Positions 36,801-45,410 of a DNA stretch of 64,000 nt are shown here, in pieces; position 1 is the first letter of the stretch; each line of letters begins with the position of its first letter. The stretch lies in the NCBI GenBank assembly GCA_037043455.1, contig JAWPHD010000238.1, forward strand, positions 434,001 through 498,000, written 5' to 3'. The stretch comes from Cyrtodaria siliqua. Taxonomy: Eukaryota > Mollusca > Bivalvia > Adapedonta > Hiatellidae. Made by a program: the position numbers and the translations under genes. The notes beneath the pieces are model-generated. The model did no database searches. It was not told where the DNA came from and saw only the letters and a program-made list of their open reading frames with translations.

Positions 36801-37752
36801 ATTCATTGCAAGATCATACTATATATATTACTATGAATCTCAAACTCATTATGTCTGAATGTAAACATACTGATTTAATTTTTTAATATTTATTTATACG
36901 AACAATCTTTCTTTTATTGGGAGAAATTCTTGATTATATTTTGCATTTATTTGCTGCATAAACTAGCATCATAGATTGATAGGTAGGGTAACTTGCCCCC
37001 GAGACGGACAGGTGATTGGTTTGATAATTTTATGTGATTATCGAATAACTTTGCTTAAGTTACAGAGAGATTATTTTCTCATCATTATATATTCAAAATC
37101 GCCTTGAAATGGATGGAGGCACGTTTAATTTAACTTTAAAATAAAATATAAATAAATTCTTTTCACATTTAATGACGTAACATTTTGACAGGTCTGGTTC
37201 GTTGATTTCTTGTATTAGACCCTTATTGCGGAGGTAATTAACACATCTGCTCCTCCTTAGATCCTTGTGAAAACACTCCAATCAGGAGATAAGAATGTAC
37301 GTTTGTCACGAGTTTATGTCTCAAGGCATTATTTGGTCAGATATGTCATAAAAATTAATGTTTTGACCTACTTTTAAGGGATCACGGAGGTTTTAAAATG
37401 TTGCAGTCAGATGAAGGGATTGTGGCGGGTATTCAAAAGTTAAGGGATCGCAGTGCCACTATGTCATAAATGACTGGGCGGGAAGGCTAACCAGTCTTAG
37501 TGCTATCCTCTACATAACGCGTTGTGCCACTTTTATGGTCTTTGGTATGACCAAATTTAGCTTGCCTACTGTACTGCATGTCATACATAGTTTACACACA
37601 CATGTTAAATGCGAAAGTTGACGCGAATATAAAGAACAAGGTATATATTCCCGGTGAAGGCCCCAATCAAAGAAAAATACTCACTTCTTTCTTTCATATG
37701 TGGACTCGACTATGGCATCAGTTTCAGCAAGCAACCTTACCATAGCCGCCAT
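21811..37752 (-). CDS. SPATA17: Spermatogenesis-associated protein 17, IQ-motif protein
   Basis: Ten exons read downward: 37752-37685, 34730-34641, 33506-33425, 32477-32427, 30900-30797, 29794-29639, 28313-28157, 26706-26558, 25933-25804, 21885-21811 (TGA 21811-21813). The product is 353 aa; human SPATA17 is about 361. Three IQ calmodulin-binding motifs are visible: VKVQAWFRGARVRSY (37-51), TEVQRRWRGFLGRRFF (60-75) and TKVQKVWRGYYVRKYV (96-111). A charged helical stretch follows at 135-164, then YHYLISTHVIPGVFNSPF (165-182), QQLPPI, GPFRDPSEVQKQRY (237-250) and EEWVTRFNDN (276-285), and a C-terminus ending SQGQV. All these follow the family order. The family is known from testis and axonemes; calmodulin binding is inferred from the motifs. 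The start is the first ATG (ATGGCGGCTATGG). It shares a divergent promoter region with the gene at 38020. Introns carry many mobile elements and an exon-derived array. Confidence 0.93.
22800..25010 (+). mobile_element. 2.2-kb element with an 890-bp internal duplication
   Basis: The head is TTAGCTCTACTGGCCAAGGG with CAGCAGAGC and a GTCCGTCGTC microsatellite. The end is CAGTAGAGCGTCC then CAGGCCCTCTTGGGCC. The block starting at 22901 recurs at 23791 (offset 890 bp) with few differences. Inside, ~170-bp units with 'ATCTTCTTCTCTGAAAC', 'AAGCTTATGGTCC' and 'GGTGACCCTGGGGTCA' repeat several times. No transposase or RT is seen. It lies in the SPATA17 intron between exons 25933-25804 and 21885-21811. 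Confidence 0.8.
24605..24830. repeat. T-rich low-complexity tract
   Basis: About 220 bp almost entirely T with scattered A and C, inside the element at 22800-25010. Open frames here (runs of Phe or Lys) have no meaning. Confidence 0.9.
25011..25424 (+). repeat. Intronic segment duplicated at 30016-30421, copy 1
   Basis: It matches 30016-30421 nearly end to end: 'AACCTTAAC.GAGATGATA', 'CTTTGTGTCAAGTAT', 'ACCTGTGCTATAAATAAACC', 'CGCTTCCAAATACT', ending 'ACTCTGCCTT'. Both copies are in SPATA17 introns, in the same orientation. Directly after this copy the MITE at 25425 begins. Confidence 0.85.
25425..25724. mobile_element. TIR element (GGGACAC family), inserted after duplication
   Basis: Its ends, 'CAATGGGACACGCAGTAATC' and 'GATTGCCGACTGTCCCTTTA', are inverted. 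It belongs with 48078-48399, which has clean ends, and with 31585-31815. The duplicate segment at 30421 reads straight through as 'ACTCTGCCTTTAAGG', so it acts as an empty site. Confidence 0.7.
26176..26222. repeat. Short stem-loop
   Basis: TTTATCAGGCGGACACGC pairs with GTGTGTCTGTCTGATAAA across a short loop, with G-T tolerance. It lies in the SPATA17 intron between exons 26706-26558 and 25933-25804. It may be a miniature foldback element; I see no evidence that it is a structured RNA gene. Confidence 0.6.
26806..27376 (+). mobile_element. Shorter copy of the 22800-25010 element
   Basis: The head is TTTTAGCTCTAGTGGCCGAA with CAGCAGAGCTTATGGGATG. The body is one 'AATCTTCTTCTGAAA', 'CTCTACCAAGTTTG', 'GGTGACCCTGTGGTC' unit. 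The end is AGTAGAGCGATACAGGCCCT then CTTG. It lies in the SPATA17 intron 26707-28156. Confidence 0.78.
27472..27739 (-). mobile_element. tRNA-derived SINE, family A, with perfect target duplication
   Basis: On the minus strand it starts GGGGCGTCCGTGGCCGAGTG then GTTAGAG (A box), with GGTTCGATCCC (B box), and ends in TAAAATCCAATTCAATTC. It is flanked by identical 14-bp copies TAATCAGAAAGAAT at 27458-27471 and 27740-27753. This is a relatively young copy of the same family as 19851-20051. Confidence 0.93.
28680..29620 (-). repeat. 27-bp array derived from a SPATA17 exon
   Basis: About 30 copies of a 27-bp unit (minus strand CATGTCATACTGGGGG then TGTTTAAACCA) lie in the intron directly after SPATA17 exon 29794-29639. 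In the exon's own frame the unit reads HVILGVFNP, and the exon encodes HVIPGVFNS (residues 172-180, 29653-29676 and on). About 21-22 of 27 bases match. At the far end (28746-28770) a copy continues 'TTTCAACGGTAAGA', matching the exon end and donor 'TTTCAACCGTAAGT'. A further partial copy of the preceding exon codons lies at about 28683-28725, and another at about 29590-29612. The array is therefore an amplified duplicate of the exon-intron junction. Confidence 0.88.
30016..30421 (+). repeat. Intronic segment duplicated at 25011-25424, copy 2
   Basis: Same orientation and order as 25011-25424. It lies in the SPATA17 intron 29795-30796 and preserves the uninterrupted junction 'ACTCTGCCTTTAAGG' where copy 1 carries a TIR element. 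Confidence 0.85.
31061..31248. mobile_element. 188-bp MITE with perfect 16-bp ends
   Basis: The left end ACAGGGCCTTTTTACC and the right end GGTAAAAAGGCCCTGT are exact complements. GGCCCCTTCC motifs occur in opposite orientations inside. No coding capacity. It lies in the SPATA17 intron 30901-32426. Confidence 0.85.
31585..31815. mobile_element. Diverged copy of the GGGACAC TIR family
   Basis: Contains 'AGAGGGACACAGCAATCCTG' at the left and 'CAATAGGATGCTGCAAGTTT' at the right, as in 25425-25724 and 48078-48399. The right terminus is eroded. Confidence 0.5.
32004..32250 (+). mobile_element. Pearl-like element fragment
   Basis: Starts AAAACTAGAACTATCACTGA then AGGTGATGAACACCCCGC. It continues with 'CCATAATTCTGTAATAAATC', 'CATAAGGTCATCAGTTGTTA' and 'GGGATGGGACGTGATGGGAC', the same parts as 9784-10376 in opposite orientation. 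Confidence 0.65.
33755..34264. mobile_element. AAGGCCA TIR element, distant relative
   Basis: The left end TAAGGCCAGACTTTTTTAAT with GGCTTACCGAC is complementary to the right end 'TCGGTAAACCTAATAAT' and 'ACTGGCCTAAG'. It lies between SPATA17 exons 34730-34641 and 33506-33425. Confidence 0.65.
35486..35660. repeat. 32-bp tandem repeat in SPATA17 intron 1
   Basis: About five copies of TGCCACACTGGCAATGCTCT then CCTTTATAGTGC, one with a 6-bp insertion. Related single units occur at 38230-38300 beyond the promoter. Both flanks also share 'GAATACCATG.CGTAGACACA' with 'TGACA' (35889 and 38304). Confidence 0.85.
36470..36980 (+). repeat. ~500-bp dispersed repeat, copy 1 (other at 48700)
   Basis: Matches 48700-49225 over most of its length: 'CAGCATGCTG', 'GACAGATGGATAAT', 'AAATGGTATTGAATTGAACA', 'AAAGAAAATGTAATCAAAAT', 'AAACTAGCATCATAGA'. 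No ORF or clear termini were found. It lies in SPATA17 intron 1. Confidence 0.85.
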
Positions 37753-38019
37753 ATTGTTTATGTGTTGTTATGAGTGACGTAACGCGCAAACGAGATTTAT
37801 CAAAATCAATGTTTCTGTAATAAAAATAAAAATAAACGGTGAAAATAAGAATATTTATTAATAAAACTTAAAACGGGTATCCTGCAGTATAATAACAAAG
37901 CAATAATTATCACTGTGGCTATAGAAACACTATCAACAACATGGCGGCCAAATGATGTTTTGAAAGAGGAGGTGAACGTATTTTGTGATATATGGGAAGG
38001 TGTCGACTATTCAGAAAAT
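37753..38019. promoter_or_regulatory. Divergent promoter of SPATA17 and the gene at 38020
   Basis: The two start codons (37752, minus; 38020, plus) are 267 bp apart. TGACGTAA at 37775-37782 is a CRE/ATF-type site. Two ATGGCGGC motifs of the YY1 type face away from each other: AATATGGCGGC over the SPATA17 start (minus) and AACATGGCGGCC at 37939-37950 (plus). No TATA box is obvious. I did not see a clear RFX X-box palindrome. Confidence 0.6.
37941..37963 (+). promoter_or_regulatory. Two overlapping upstream ORFs
   Basis: ATG GCG GCC AAA TGA at 37941-37955 and ATG ATG TTT TGA at 37952-37963 precede the chosen start at 38020. If transcription starts upstream of 37941 they would sit in the 5' leader. 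If it starts within the YY1-type motif they may be skipped. Confidence 0.4.
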
Positions 38020-41000
38020 ATGGCGATTTATATGCCACCTATATTAAGGAAAAAGAGAGTCATTGAAAGATACAAGTATGTATTTTCGAACGAATAATAT
38101 TATTAATAATTATCCCAGAAATCACCAATCAATTATAAATCAATACTTAATTTTATCACGTAACTTCCCATGTTATGAGTGTCCTTCTGTCATATCAAAG
38201 TGTTTTTACATTAAGCAGTGTGGTCAATGCTGATCTTTGTATTGTTGCCGCACTGGCAATGCCATGAATGCTACAGTACCATTTAAAGTGTTGCCACACA
38301 AGAATACCATGGCGTAGACACATGACAGGATACCCCAGCAAGTCATATTATACAGACTCTGGGCTGACCAGTCATAAATACAATTTATAATGTGAATGTC
38401 AAGCAATGAAGCTACTACTATGATTTTTATCAAGTCTTTGGTATGACCCGTAACCTTCTCGATTCTAGGCAGATACTCTAACACTTTGCCAAGGCGTGGT
38501 TAACACCCATTTTTTTTTGTACATGTACACATGCATAATACAATCTCAAATGACTTAAAGGTTGGGCATACAGTGCATTGTTTTTACCTGAAAATTCCTG
38601 AAAATATTTACTGTAAGTTCATCGAGCTTTGAAGTCAAAACCTTATTTACATTACAACTCATTTTCAATAATTAGTTTGTAATTTTTGTGCTCCGATATC
38701 TTTCTCAGTTATGGGTCCCAAACAATGGAATACACTCCCTCTTGAGATCAGAAAATGTAATTCCCAATGCAAATTGAAAAAGTCACTGAAGAGCTATCTT
38801 TTAAGACACAGTCGGGTGATATTTGTATTGCCCGTTTTGTTATTTAGAAAAGTTGTTAGTAGTAGGTTTTGTCCATTCACCATATTATATTAATATGTTT
38901 GTTTTTGTGTAAGATTGTACATTCATAATCATTTAATCATGGTTTAATCCTCCGTGGTGCCACTGAGTTCCGTCGGTGTGTTCTTGGGCAAGACACTTTA
39001 ACTTAGCCTCGTCCGTCGGATGGGGACGTAAACCGGGCGGTCCTGTGTATCGGTCTATCCTCCGAGCATGTTAAAGAACCATAGGAATCTATTTGATAAT
39101 AAGAGTAGGGCAGGTTCCCGGATTCCTATGTATCCTTCCCCTCTCTCTGGGGCAGCTCTAAATAACCTATACTGTGTTGATGAGCCGTTAAACAACATTC
39201 AATTCAATTCATTTAAGGTCATAGTTATGTACACTTACTTTATTTAATTATATATCCATATATGAATGTTAATAGATATGTTGTTTCCTATGAGGACCAT
39301 GTGTTAGAATGGCTATTAGCCAAATATGTCATCCTCTGAAAATAAAGATATTATTATTATTAATATTATTATCCAACGTTGTTAAATTACCTGACGTTAT
39401 CACGTCACTTGTCGTTTTGGGGCTAAAAGAGATAATTTTATGATGCCAGATGACATGTTGGCACTTAAGTTTGTCTGATGTTATGGAGGTTTAATGTCCA
39501 TTTTAATTGTTTTTGTAATGTTATGTGATAAAAAGGATCTTAAACTTGTCCACATTCCATGTTATGAAACTCCTTACTATTTTTTTTCTCAATTTTAATT
39601 TTTAAAGAGCTTCATAAATCTTATATGGAATGGGAACTTGTTTAATATCCTATATATATAACAGTAATGAAAAAATATATGTCAACAGAGACTCAATCCC
39701 AGAGTTTCGGTCTTAGTGTGCCGCCGCTCTGACTACTAAGAGTATTGCAAAAGTTTCTAGTGTCAAATGATCATATCAGTGGTTAGTACCCATCTAAATT
39801 CAGAAACTCTGTATCAAGTGATATACTTGTCCTGTTATCCATCCTGGCTACTAGTAAGGTCAGCTGTGTGAAGTTATATTATGCTGTTATGAAGGAGAGT
39901 ATAATATTTTAAAATGCTGTATATCATTGAAAGAGTAATTGTCAGGCTCATAAAATACACATTAATTTTTCTCTTGCAGCCCAGATACCTTCCGAGTTAT
40001 CAGTGATCATGCAGAAGAAACACATTTAAAACATGACTTTCAAGAGTCAAATGAACCATCAGAATGGCGAAAGGAGTGGTTAGACAATAGTGGCTTATCT
40101 CTACCAGACATCTATAACAGAAAAACTGAAGTGCTGCCTCATGTTGCCCCGGACTATAGAGCTCATAAACCACACCCTGGCTCATGTGGTTTCCTTAGAA
40201 ATAATGTGCGTTTTTTGAACGAGCCAATATGTAGTGTCTATACAGAAGTAACAAAAGAAGAACAAAAGAACTGGTGGCCCTCAAGGGTATCCGATGAGCC
40301 ACTCAATGTTCCGCCTAAAACAAGAGATACGATTTACAGAGGAGACTTTGTAGAAAGGGAGAAATCTTCTGCAAGTTTTGGTTCATTACGTCACACATCC
40401 AACCCTAACAAAGAGCCTGCACTGGGGACAGGTATGGCTTACACTTTCTAAACCTTGCATGTTTTACTTTTAAACTTTTTAAACTGAGCTTCTATAAAAC
40501 ATTTTTTTTTTTTTTAAATATTCAAGAATGGTACATTGTATTCTTTTCTCATTTGATAAATAGCAATGGTTTGATAATTTATGTATTTTAAACTCCTAGT
40601 TCACAAAGAAGTATCTATGTAAATGGTCAGTATTATATCTAAACAATTATCAAAATATTGTCTATATATTTCAGTGCCTGTAAATTTCTTGAGAACACGA
40701 GACAACAAACAAAAATTCTTCAAAGAGAAAATGTCATATGAGCATCAATATAACAGTCGCATAGATCCAAATTACCCTATCAGAGCAAAGGTAAGCATGT
40801 TTTAATCTCTATGTGTGAAGGTTAAATTACATACAGATAACTGTCAAAAGCTCTGAAATATATAACTTGGCAATGGCTCTTTAATTGATTTGATAATTTT
40901 TTTCATTAGATTTTCTGAATTACATTCTTTCCAGATGGTATATAAACAAGGTCCATCAGTCAGTCTGTCAAGCTTATAGTTTCCGCAGAACAATCCCAAA

Positions 41001-42171
41001 CCCATCTGAAGTATTTACCGTAATGAAACTTTGTACACATGTCATCCTAGTTACCTTATGGTGTCTTTTGATAGAACTTTTCTAATGTTATTTTTCGCAT
41101 TTTCATTCATTTGTCAACACTAAAACTGTTTAAGGTCTCTTTTTGAAATTCAACTATTCAAGTAGTGTTCTTGATAGAATTAGAACTTTTTTTAAACATT
41201 CCTTAACTATATTGTGTAAATGGAAGCACAAACAATTTTGATATTTGAAAGTTATATATAGTAAAAGACACCACAAGATGTGTACAGCTAGCTTCATATA
41301 GATGCCTTCATTAGTCTTGGTTCTGAAACAAATTTACTATCTTGCTCCCATGAAGCCACCAAACTAATGTTGATATAATGAAACTTGTATAAAATAATAT
41401 TAATATAATACATGCTTTCAAATATTCTTTTCTGATTGCCTTGTATATCAACCTATTCTTATTTTTAAAGGAACTATCTCGCTAAATTACGGCAAAATTA
41501 CACTACAAATGCGCTCATCAAAAATCTATCCAGGTGTTCAGGTCATTATAATAATGAATATATATTGATTAAAAGTATGAGTTTATTTCATGGGTTCTTA
41601 AAATACCCGTGATTGAATAGGCGTAAAATAAATTATAAGTTGGTAACTCTTAATTCGACACTCTGAATTTATTATAGAGATAAACTTAAAAAGAAATAAG
41701 TACACACATACATACCAGGTATTCTCAAAGTTAATCTGTACATAATTTAATCCATTTTAGCGTCATGGTTCCTTTGTGTGGGATCCAGTGTCAGCTGAGG
41801 TTACCAAGAAGTTTATAGAACACTACAGCGTCATTTCACCAGAAGAGGGAGTAATGCGCCAAGAAGAACACATAGCTGAAAAGCTTGCGACTGAAGCGGG
41901 AAAATATCTGGAGGAGACAGCCCAATTGGTCAACCCAGAACCACAACCAGTTGCTTCACCAAAACAGGTATCTCCTGTTCAGTCTGCAAAAGGATCACCT
42001 AAACATTCTGCCCAAGTGTCACCGAAGCAGTCTGCGTCGAGAAAGAATTCCGATTCAAAATCACAACCAAAGTGTGAGACAAATAATGAGAAGAAAGCAC
42101 CTGAAGACACCAGCAACAACAATGTGCAAGATAATAGTAAAGCTGAGCAAATGTTAAACAGTGAAAGTTAA
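38020..42171 (+). CDS. Uncharacterised conserved protein, possibly C2orf73-like
   Basis: Exons 38020-38075, 39980-40431, 40675-40790 and 41761-42171 (TAA 42169-42171) join in frame to 344 aa. The start is the first ATG in the open frame; the same frame is open upstream but has no ATG. Conserved-looking blocks: KPHPGSCGFL (82-91), FLNEPICSVY (97-106), NWWPS (116-120), VPVNFL (170-175), SYEHQYNSRIDPNYPIR (190-206) and RHGSFVWDP (209-217). The C-terminus (about 255-344) is polar low complexity with SPKQ/SPKH repeats. There is no signal peptide, membrane segment or enzyme motif. The layout recalls the vertebrate C2orf73 type from memory only, so I give no symbol. Its head-to-head arrangement with SPATA17 suggests co-expression in ciliated or sperm cells (inference). 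The first intron contains LINE and SINE debris. Confidence 0.85.
38700..38895 (+). pseudogene. LINE reverse-transcriptase tail fragment
   Basis: The frame reads MGPKQWNTLPLEIRKCNSQ, then FKxxLKSYLL-like KKSLKSYLL, then a stop. 'GPxxWNxLPxEIR...LKxxLKxYLL' is the common C-terminal end of non-LTR reverse transcriptases. Its 3' UTR resumes after a SINE, at 39221-39365. Confidence 0.7.
38945..39220 (+). mobile_element. SINE family B inserted in a LINE 3' end
   Basis: Contains GTGTTCTTGGGCAAGACACTT, 'GCCTCGTCCGTCGGATGGGG', 'GGATTCCTATGTATCCTTCC' and a tail 'GTTAAACAACATTCAATTC'. It is uninterrupted where the 3829 copy has a MITE. It interrupts the first intron of the gene at 38020. Confidence 0.75.
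39221..39365 (+). mobile_element. LINE 3' end with ATT-repeat tail
   Basis: AT-rich sequence ends 'GAAAATAAAGATATTATTAT' with further ATT units, a typical non-LTR tail. It appears to continue the fragment at 38700-38895 across the inserted SINE. Confidence 0.5.
41468..41680. mobile_element. Truncated copy of the 13801 TIR family
   Basis: 'TAAAGGAACTATCTCGC', 'ATTACACTACAAATGCG' and 'AGGTGTTCAGGTCAT' resemble the reverse complement of the 16270-16661 right half. Only about half the element remains, in the last intron of the gene at 38020. Confidence 0.5.
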
Positions 42172-42329
42172 GGATGATTCTTTTATATTTCTAGAAATTC
42201 TGTACTTTAAGTCTCTATTCTGCCAGCTTGGTGCTGCACAGAATGATGTCTACAGGTTGTTTTCTTCAAATTAATAATGGGTTTCAAATTTCGCAGTATT
42301 AGGGAGAAACAGCATTGATTTATATTTTA

Positions 42330-42335
42330 AATAAA
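42330..42335 (+). terminator. Polyadenylation signal of the gene at 38020
   Basis: AATAAA about 160 bp after the stop at 42171. From here to 43590 I see only AT-rich intergenic DNA. Confidence 0.55.
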
Positions 42336-43594
42336 CTTGGATATTGTAATTAATATGTTATTTATATTACAATTTGTAATGATGATTCAGTTTATATCAG
42401 ATACTCTAGTATTAAGGCCTTAAATGCAGCATTGTCCTATTAGTAGTATTACATTCTTGTTCGGTTTGGAGGAAGTTGTCAGATCAAGTCTATGCATTTA
42501 ATTATAACTAAACTGCTGATTTTGTATACATGTACCTGTTACTTTTACACATGTTAATTTGTACGTTGACACAATACATGCATAATTCTAAACAAGCCTT
42601 GAACTAATATGAAGTCTGTGATCCATGTTAAACTCTTATTTATATATATAATATATTATAAATGATAGATAGAATGTTAACTGTTGCTTTGGCTTAATGT
42701 TAGTAGCTGATCCTGCTGTTATTTTACTTGTTAATCATGAAACCATTGGGAAAATATGTGAAATTTACCTGCTAATTGGTGACTAGGCATTATTGTTGTT
42801 GTTCGACACCGATTAAAACTGAATTGTTTTTAAAACTGTGTAAAGAGTACTTCAAGATTAAAATTGAAATAAAGGAAAGCAAGCAAAGATAATTGTTAAG
42901 TAAGTGTAGATACCTCAGAAATAGCCAACACTTTTGTAAATATAGATTATTTATTATACATGTATGAGTAGGGATGGGCATTGATTGTTATTATTAATAA
43001 TAAATATAAAATAATTGCACCTATTAACATGCTCAACATCAGAAGTTGATGCAGCAGGTTTCAAGATGACACTTGTTGTTTCTGACAAATTGATTTTTAG
43101 CTAGTAAGTAAATTTTCTTTATGTATTGTTTGTTTTTATAGAAAATCGACCCATCACTCTATTCTTGTGTTAATAAACATATTCTGTAGTGTTTTGTGCA
43201 ATAATGTTACTCGAGTTGACAGGACTGTGATCAAACGTGTGTATAAAGTTGGTTAAAACACGATTTATTATAGTTTCATGTAGTGTTAAATATATCATGA
43301 ATAATTTACAATTTAAAAAAATAACAGATATGCTAATAAAGGGTCCTTTTCAAGCTGTTTAATGCCAGTCAGGATAGATAAATGCTTGATGCTGCATTTC
43401 CCTAAGTTTATATTCATATTTATGGATTTGCACTTTTTTGTGGTGTAATTTTTGTTTTTCACTTTTTATTTATTGCACATCACTCACTCCCATCTATTAA
43501 ATACAGAATTGAAAATGAACATTCCCACAATCTCAGCATGGTACATAGCATTTTTACCATGTCAAATAAATTGAAATGTTGTATAACGGTCCAC

Positions 43595-43912
43595 CAACAC
43601 ATTACCTTAGGTTATTTCGAGCCACCCCGGAGGGAGGGGAAGGATACATCCCTACCCTTACTATTGAATAGATTCCTCTGGTTCTTCAACCTGCTTGGAG
43701 GATGGAGGCTGATACACAGGACTGCACGGAGGAGGCCGATAAAAAGGACTGCATGGTTTACTTTCCCATCCCACGGAGGAGGCTACGGATCAAAGGGAAG
43801 TGTGTCTTGCCCAAGGACACACTGAAGTAACCCAGTGGTGCAAGCTTGGACCCGTGTTCTCCAGATTCAGAGTAGAATATGCTGTCCACTGGGCCACCAG
43901 TGCACCTGGTCA
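43595..43912 (-). mobile_element. SINE family B, minus-strand copy
   Basis: Read on the minus strand: head GGTGGCCCAGTGGACAGC with GGGTCCAAGC (tRNA-like A and B boxes), GTGTCCTTGGGCAAGACACA, then ATGTATCCTTCCCCTCCCTC and 'AAATAACCTAAGG'. A 'GGAGGAGGC' stretch inside is expanded. Confidence 0.7.
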
Positions 43913-44359
43913 ATGTTGGATAAATTACAATAAGACGTTACTGATCATTGCTAAAATAATTAAAGAAAACAAGAAAAATGGTATAATCTTTTTAAGAGAT
44001 GGTTGAATAAATGTATATCTGTAAAAGATAAAATCATGCATGTACATTAGTGTTTCTGTTTCCGTTTTCTTATATTTGTATGCTCAAATAAAGGATCTTT
44101 TTTTTCCTTTCTTTTTAAAGATGTTTACTTTGTATTTATACTTGTTTTGTAAAACCATATTCAAGATTATATTTTCATTTAAAAATATGTGTTATTGTAT
44201 ATATTGCATCCATTTTGAAAATATTCATATGAAATTCACCTATATACTACACTGTTCACGTTCATAAGTGATTGATCTAAAAATGTGGCATGACACGACG
44301 GAACAAAAATGTGTTACGTGACATGATGTTATGGACAGCGTGATTCCTGTATTGCCCAC

Positions 44360-44690
44360 ACTTCACTTTCTGAAAGCGGGGTATAACAATGTTTCCAATA
44401 AATATTCCATCAAATTCAAGGTCACATGTCCAGATAAAACCAAACTACAGGAATCGATTCCAACACTCATACTGTATCCCAACATCAGCTAAACATCTAT
44501 ACCACATCATGTATAGGCTATCCAAATACCTTTAAACTAACACGAGAACACAATCCAAACATCTATACCCGAATATGAGAAGGTATTCCAAACATCTTTC
44601 TATACCCCAACATGTGAAGGCTATCAAAACATCCTTACCCCAGCACGAGTTAAACATCCTACACAGGTATACTGCAGACATTTACTGTTT
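44360..44690. repeat. Pearl-like 3' end and degenerate ~45-bp repeat
   Basis: 'CTTTCTGAAAGCGGGGTATA' matches the 3' end of the 9784 family. After it, loosely repeated 'CCAAACATCTATACCCCAAC' and 'ATGTGAAGGCTATC' phrases run to about 44690, with a few more near 45290-45350. Confidence 0.55.
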
Positions 44691-44759
44691 TGTTTGTGTA
44701 AGCTAGCTTTACTTGCGATGCTTCGCATGTGAGTGAATGTAATGGGGTTTTACATCCCT

Positions 44760-45275
44760 TTAAACACATCACATTAGGTTATTTTGGGACAGTAACCTCA
44801 TAGGGAGATGAGATTAAGGATGAAGTTTCCCCATCAGAGATTCTTCCACCAGGGAGCGAACCCATGTGCGGTAGTGGTTTGTAGCTTTAAAGGCAAGTTC
44901 TTATCCACTCAGATCGTGAGGCTACGCATTTGAAAGGTACTCGGTTCGATTCTCCACATGGGGGTGAATAAAGTAAGAATTGCTCTACTGCTCTTAGTCA
45001 ACATCAATAATCTGTATCCTCGGATATCATTCCACCAAATTGTGACCAATGATCGGTTATGCCTCCAGAAATTGTGGAAGAATCTGACAATTGTATGTGG
45101 AGTATGTAACGGTGTGTAAGACCAGGTATATCGAGATGTTTAAGGCCTTGCCATGTAAGGTAGCCTTTTGGGCAATGTGGTAGTGAGTTTGTTTCGTATG
45201 TGAAAAGTATCGAAATTCATTACCTGCTTGCGGGTGAATGAAGTAGGAATTGTCCTACCGCTCTTGCATGTGCAA
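44760..45275 (-). mobile_element. tRNA-like SINE (family C) and duplicated flank
   Basis: On the minus strand, GATCTGAGTGGATAAGAAC with GGGTTCGCTCCC (44800-44925) resembles tRNA A and B boxes. Then 'GAAAGGTACTCGGTTCGATT' with 'GTGAATAAAGTAAGAATTG' (44935-44990) is repeated in diverged form at 45205-45270. Confidence 0.5.
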
Positions 45276-45410
45276 GACAGCATGTGTAGATATATCCTCA
45301 ACATGTGTAGGCATTCCAAACATTTATAAACCCGACATGTGTAGACCGTCTAAACAAATATAATCATATTGTATTATTAGACTTATTTTCTTGCCCTTTA
45401 ACTAGAGTTA

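Noticed and set aside
37915..38075. GTG-initiated extension of the gene at 38020
   Set aside because: Nuclear animal genes start at ATG with rare exceptions. The upstream open frame has no ATG and overlaps the promoter.
40131..40451. Separate 106-aa ORF starting at 40131
   Set aside because: It is the internal part of exon 39980-40431, which has a good acceptor, a donor at 40432 and in-frame neighbours.
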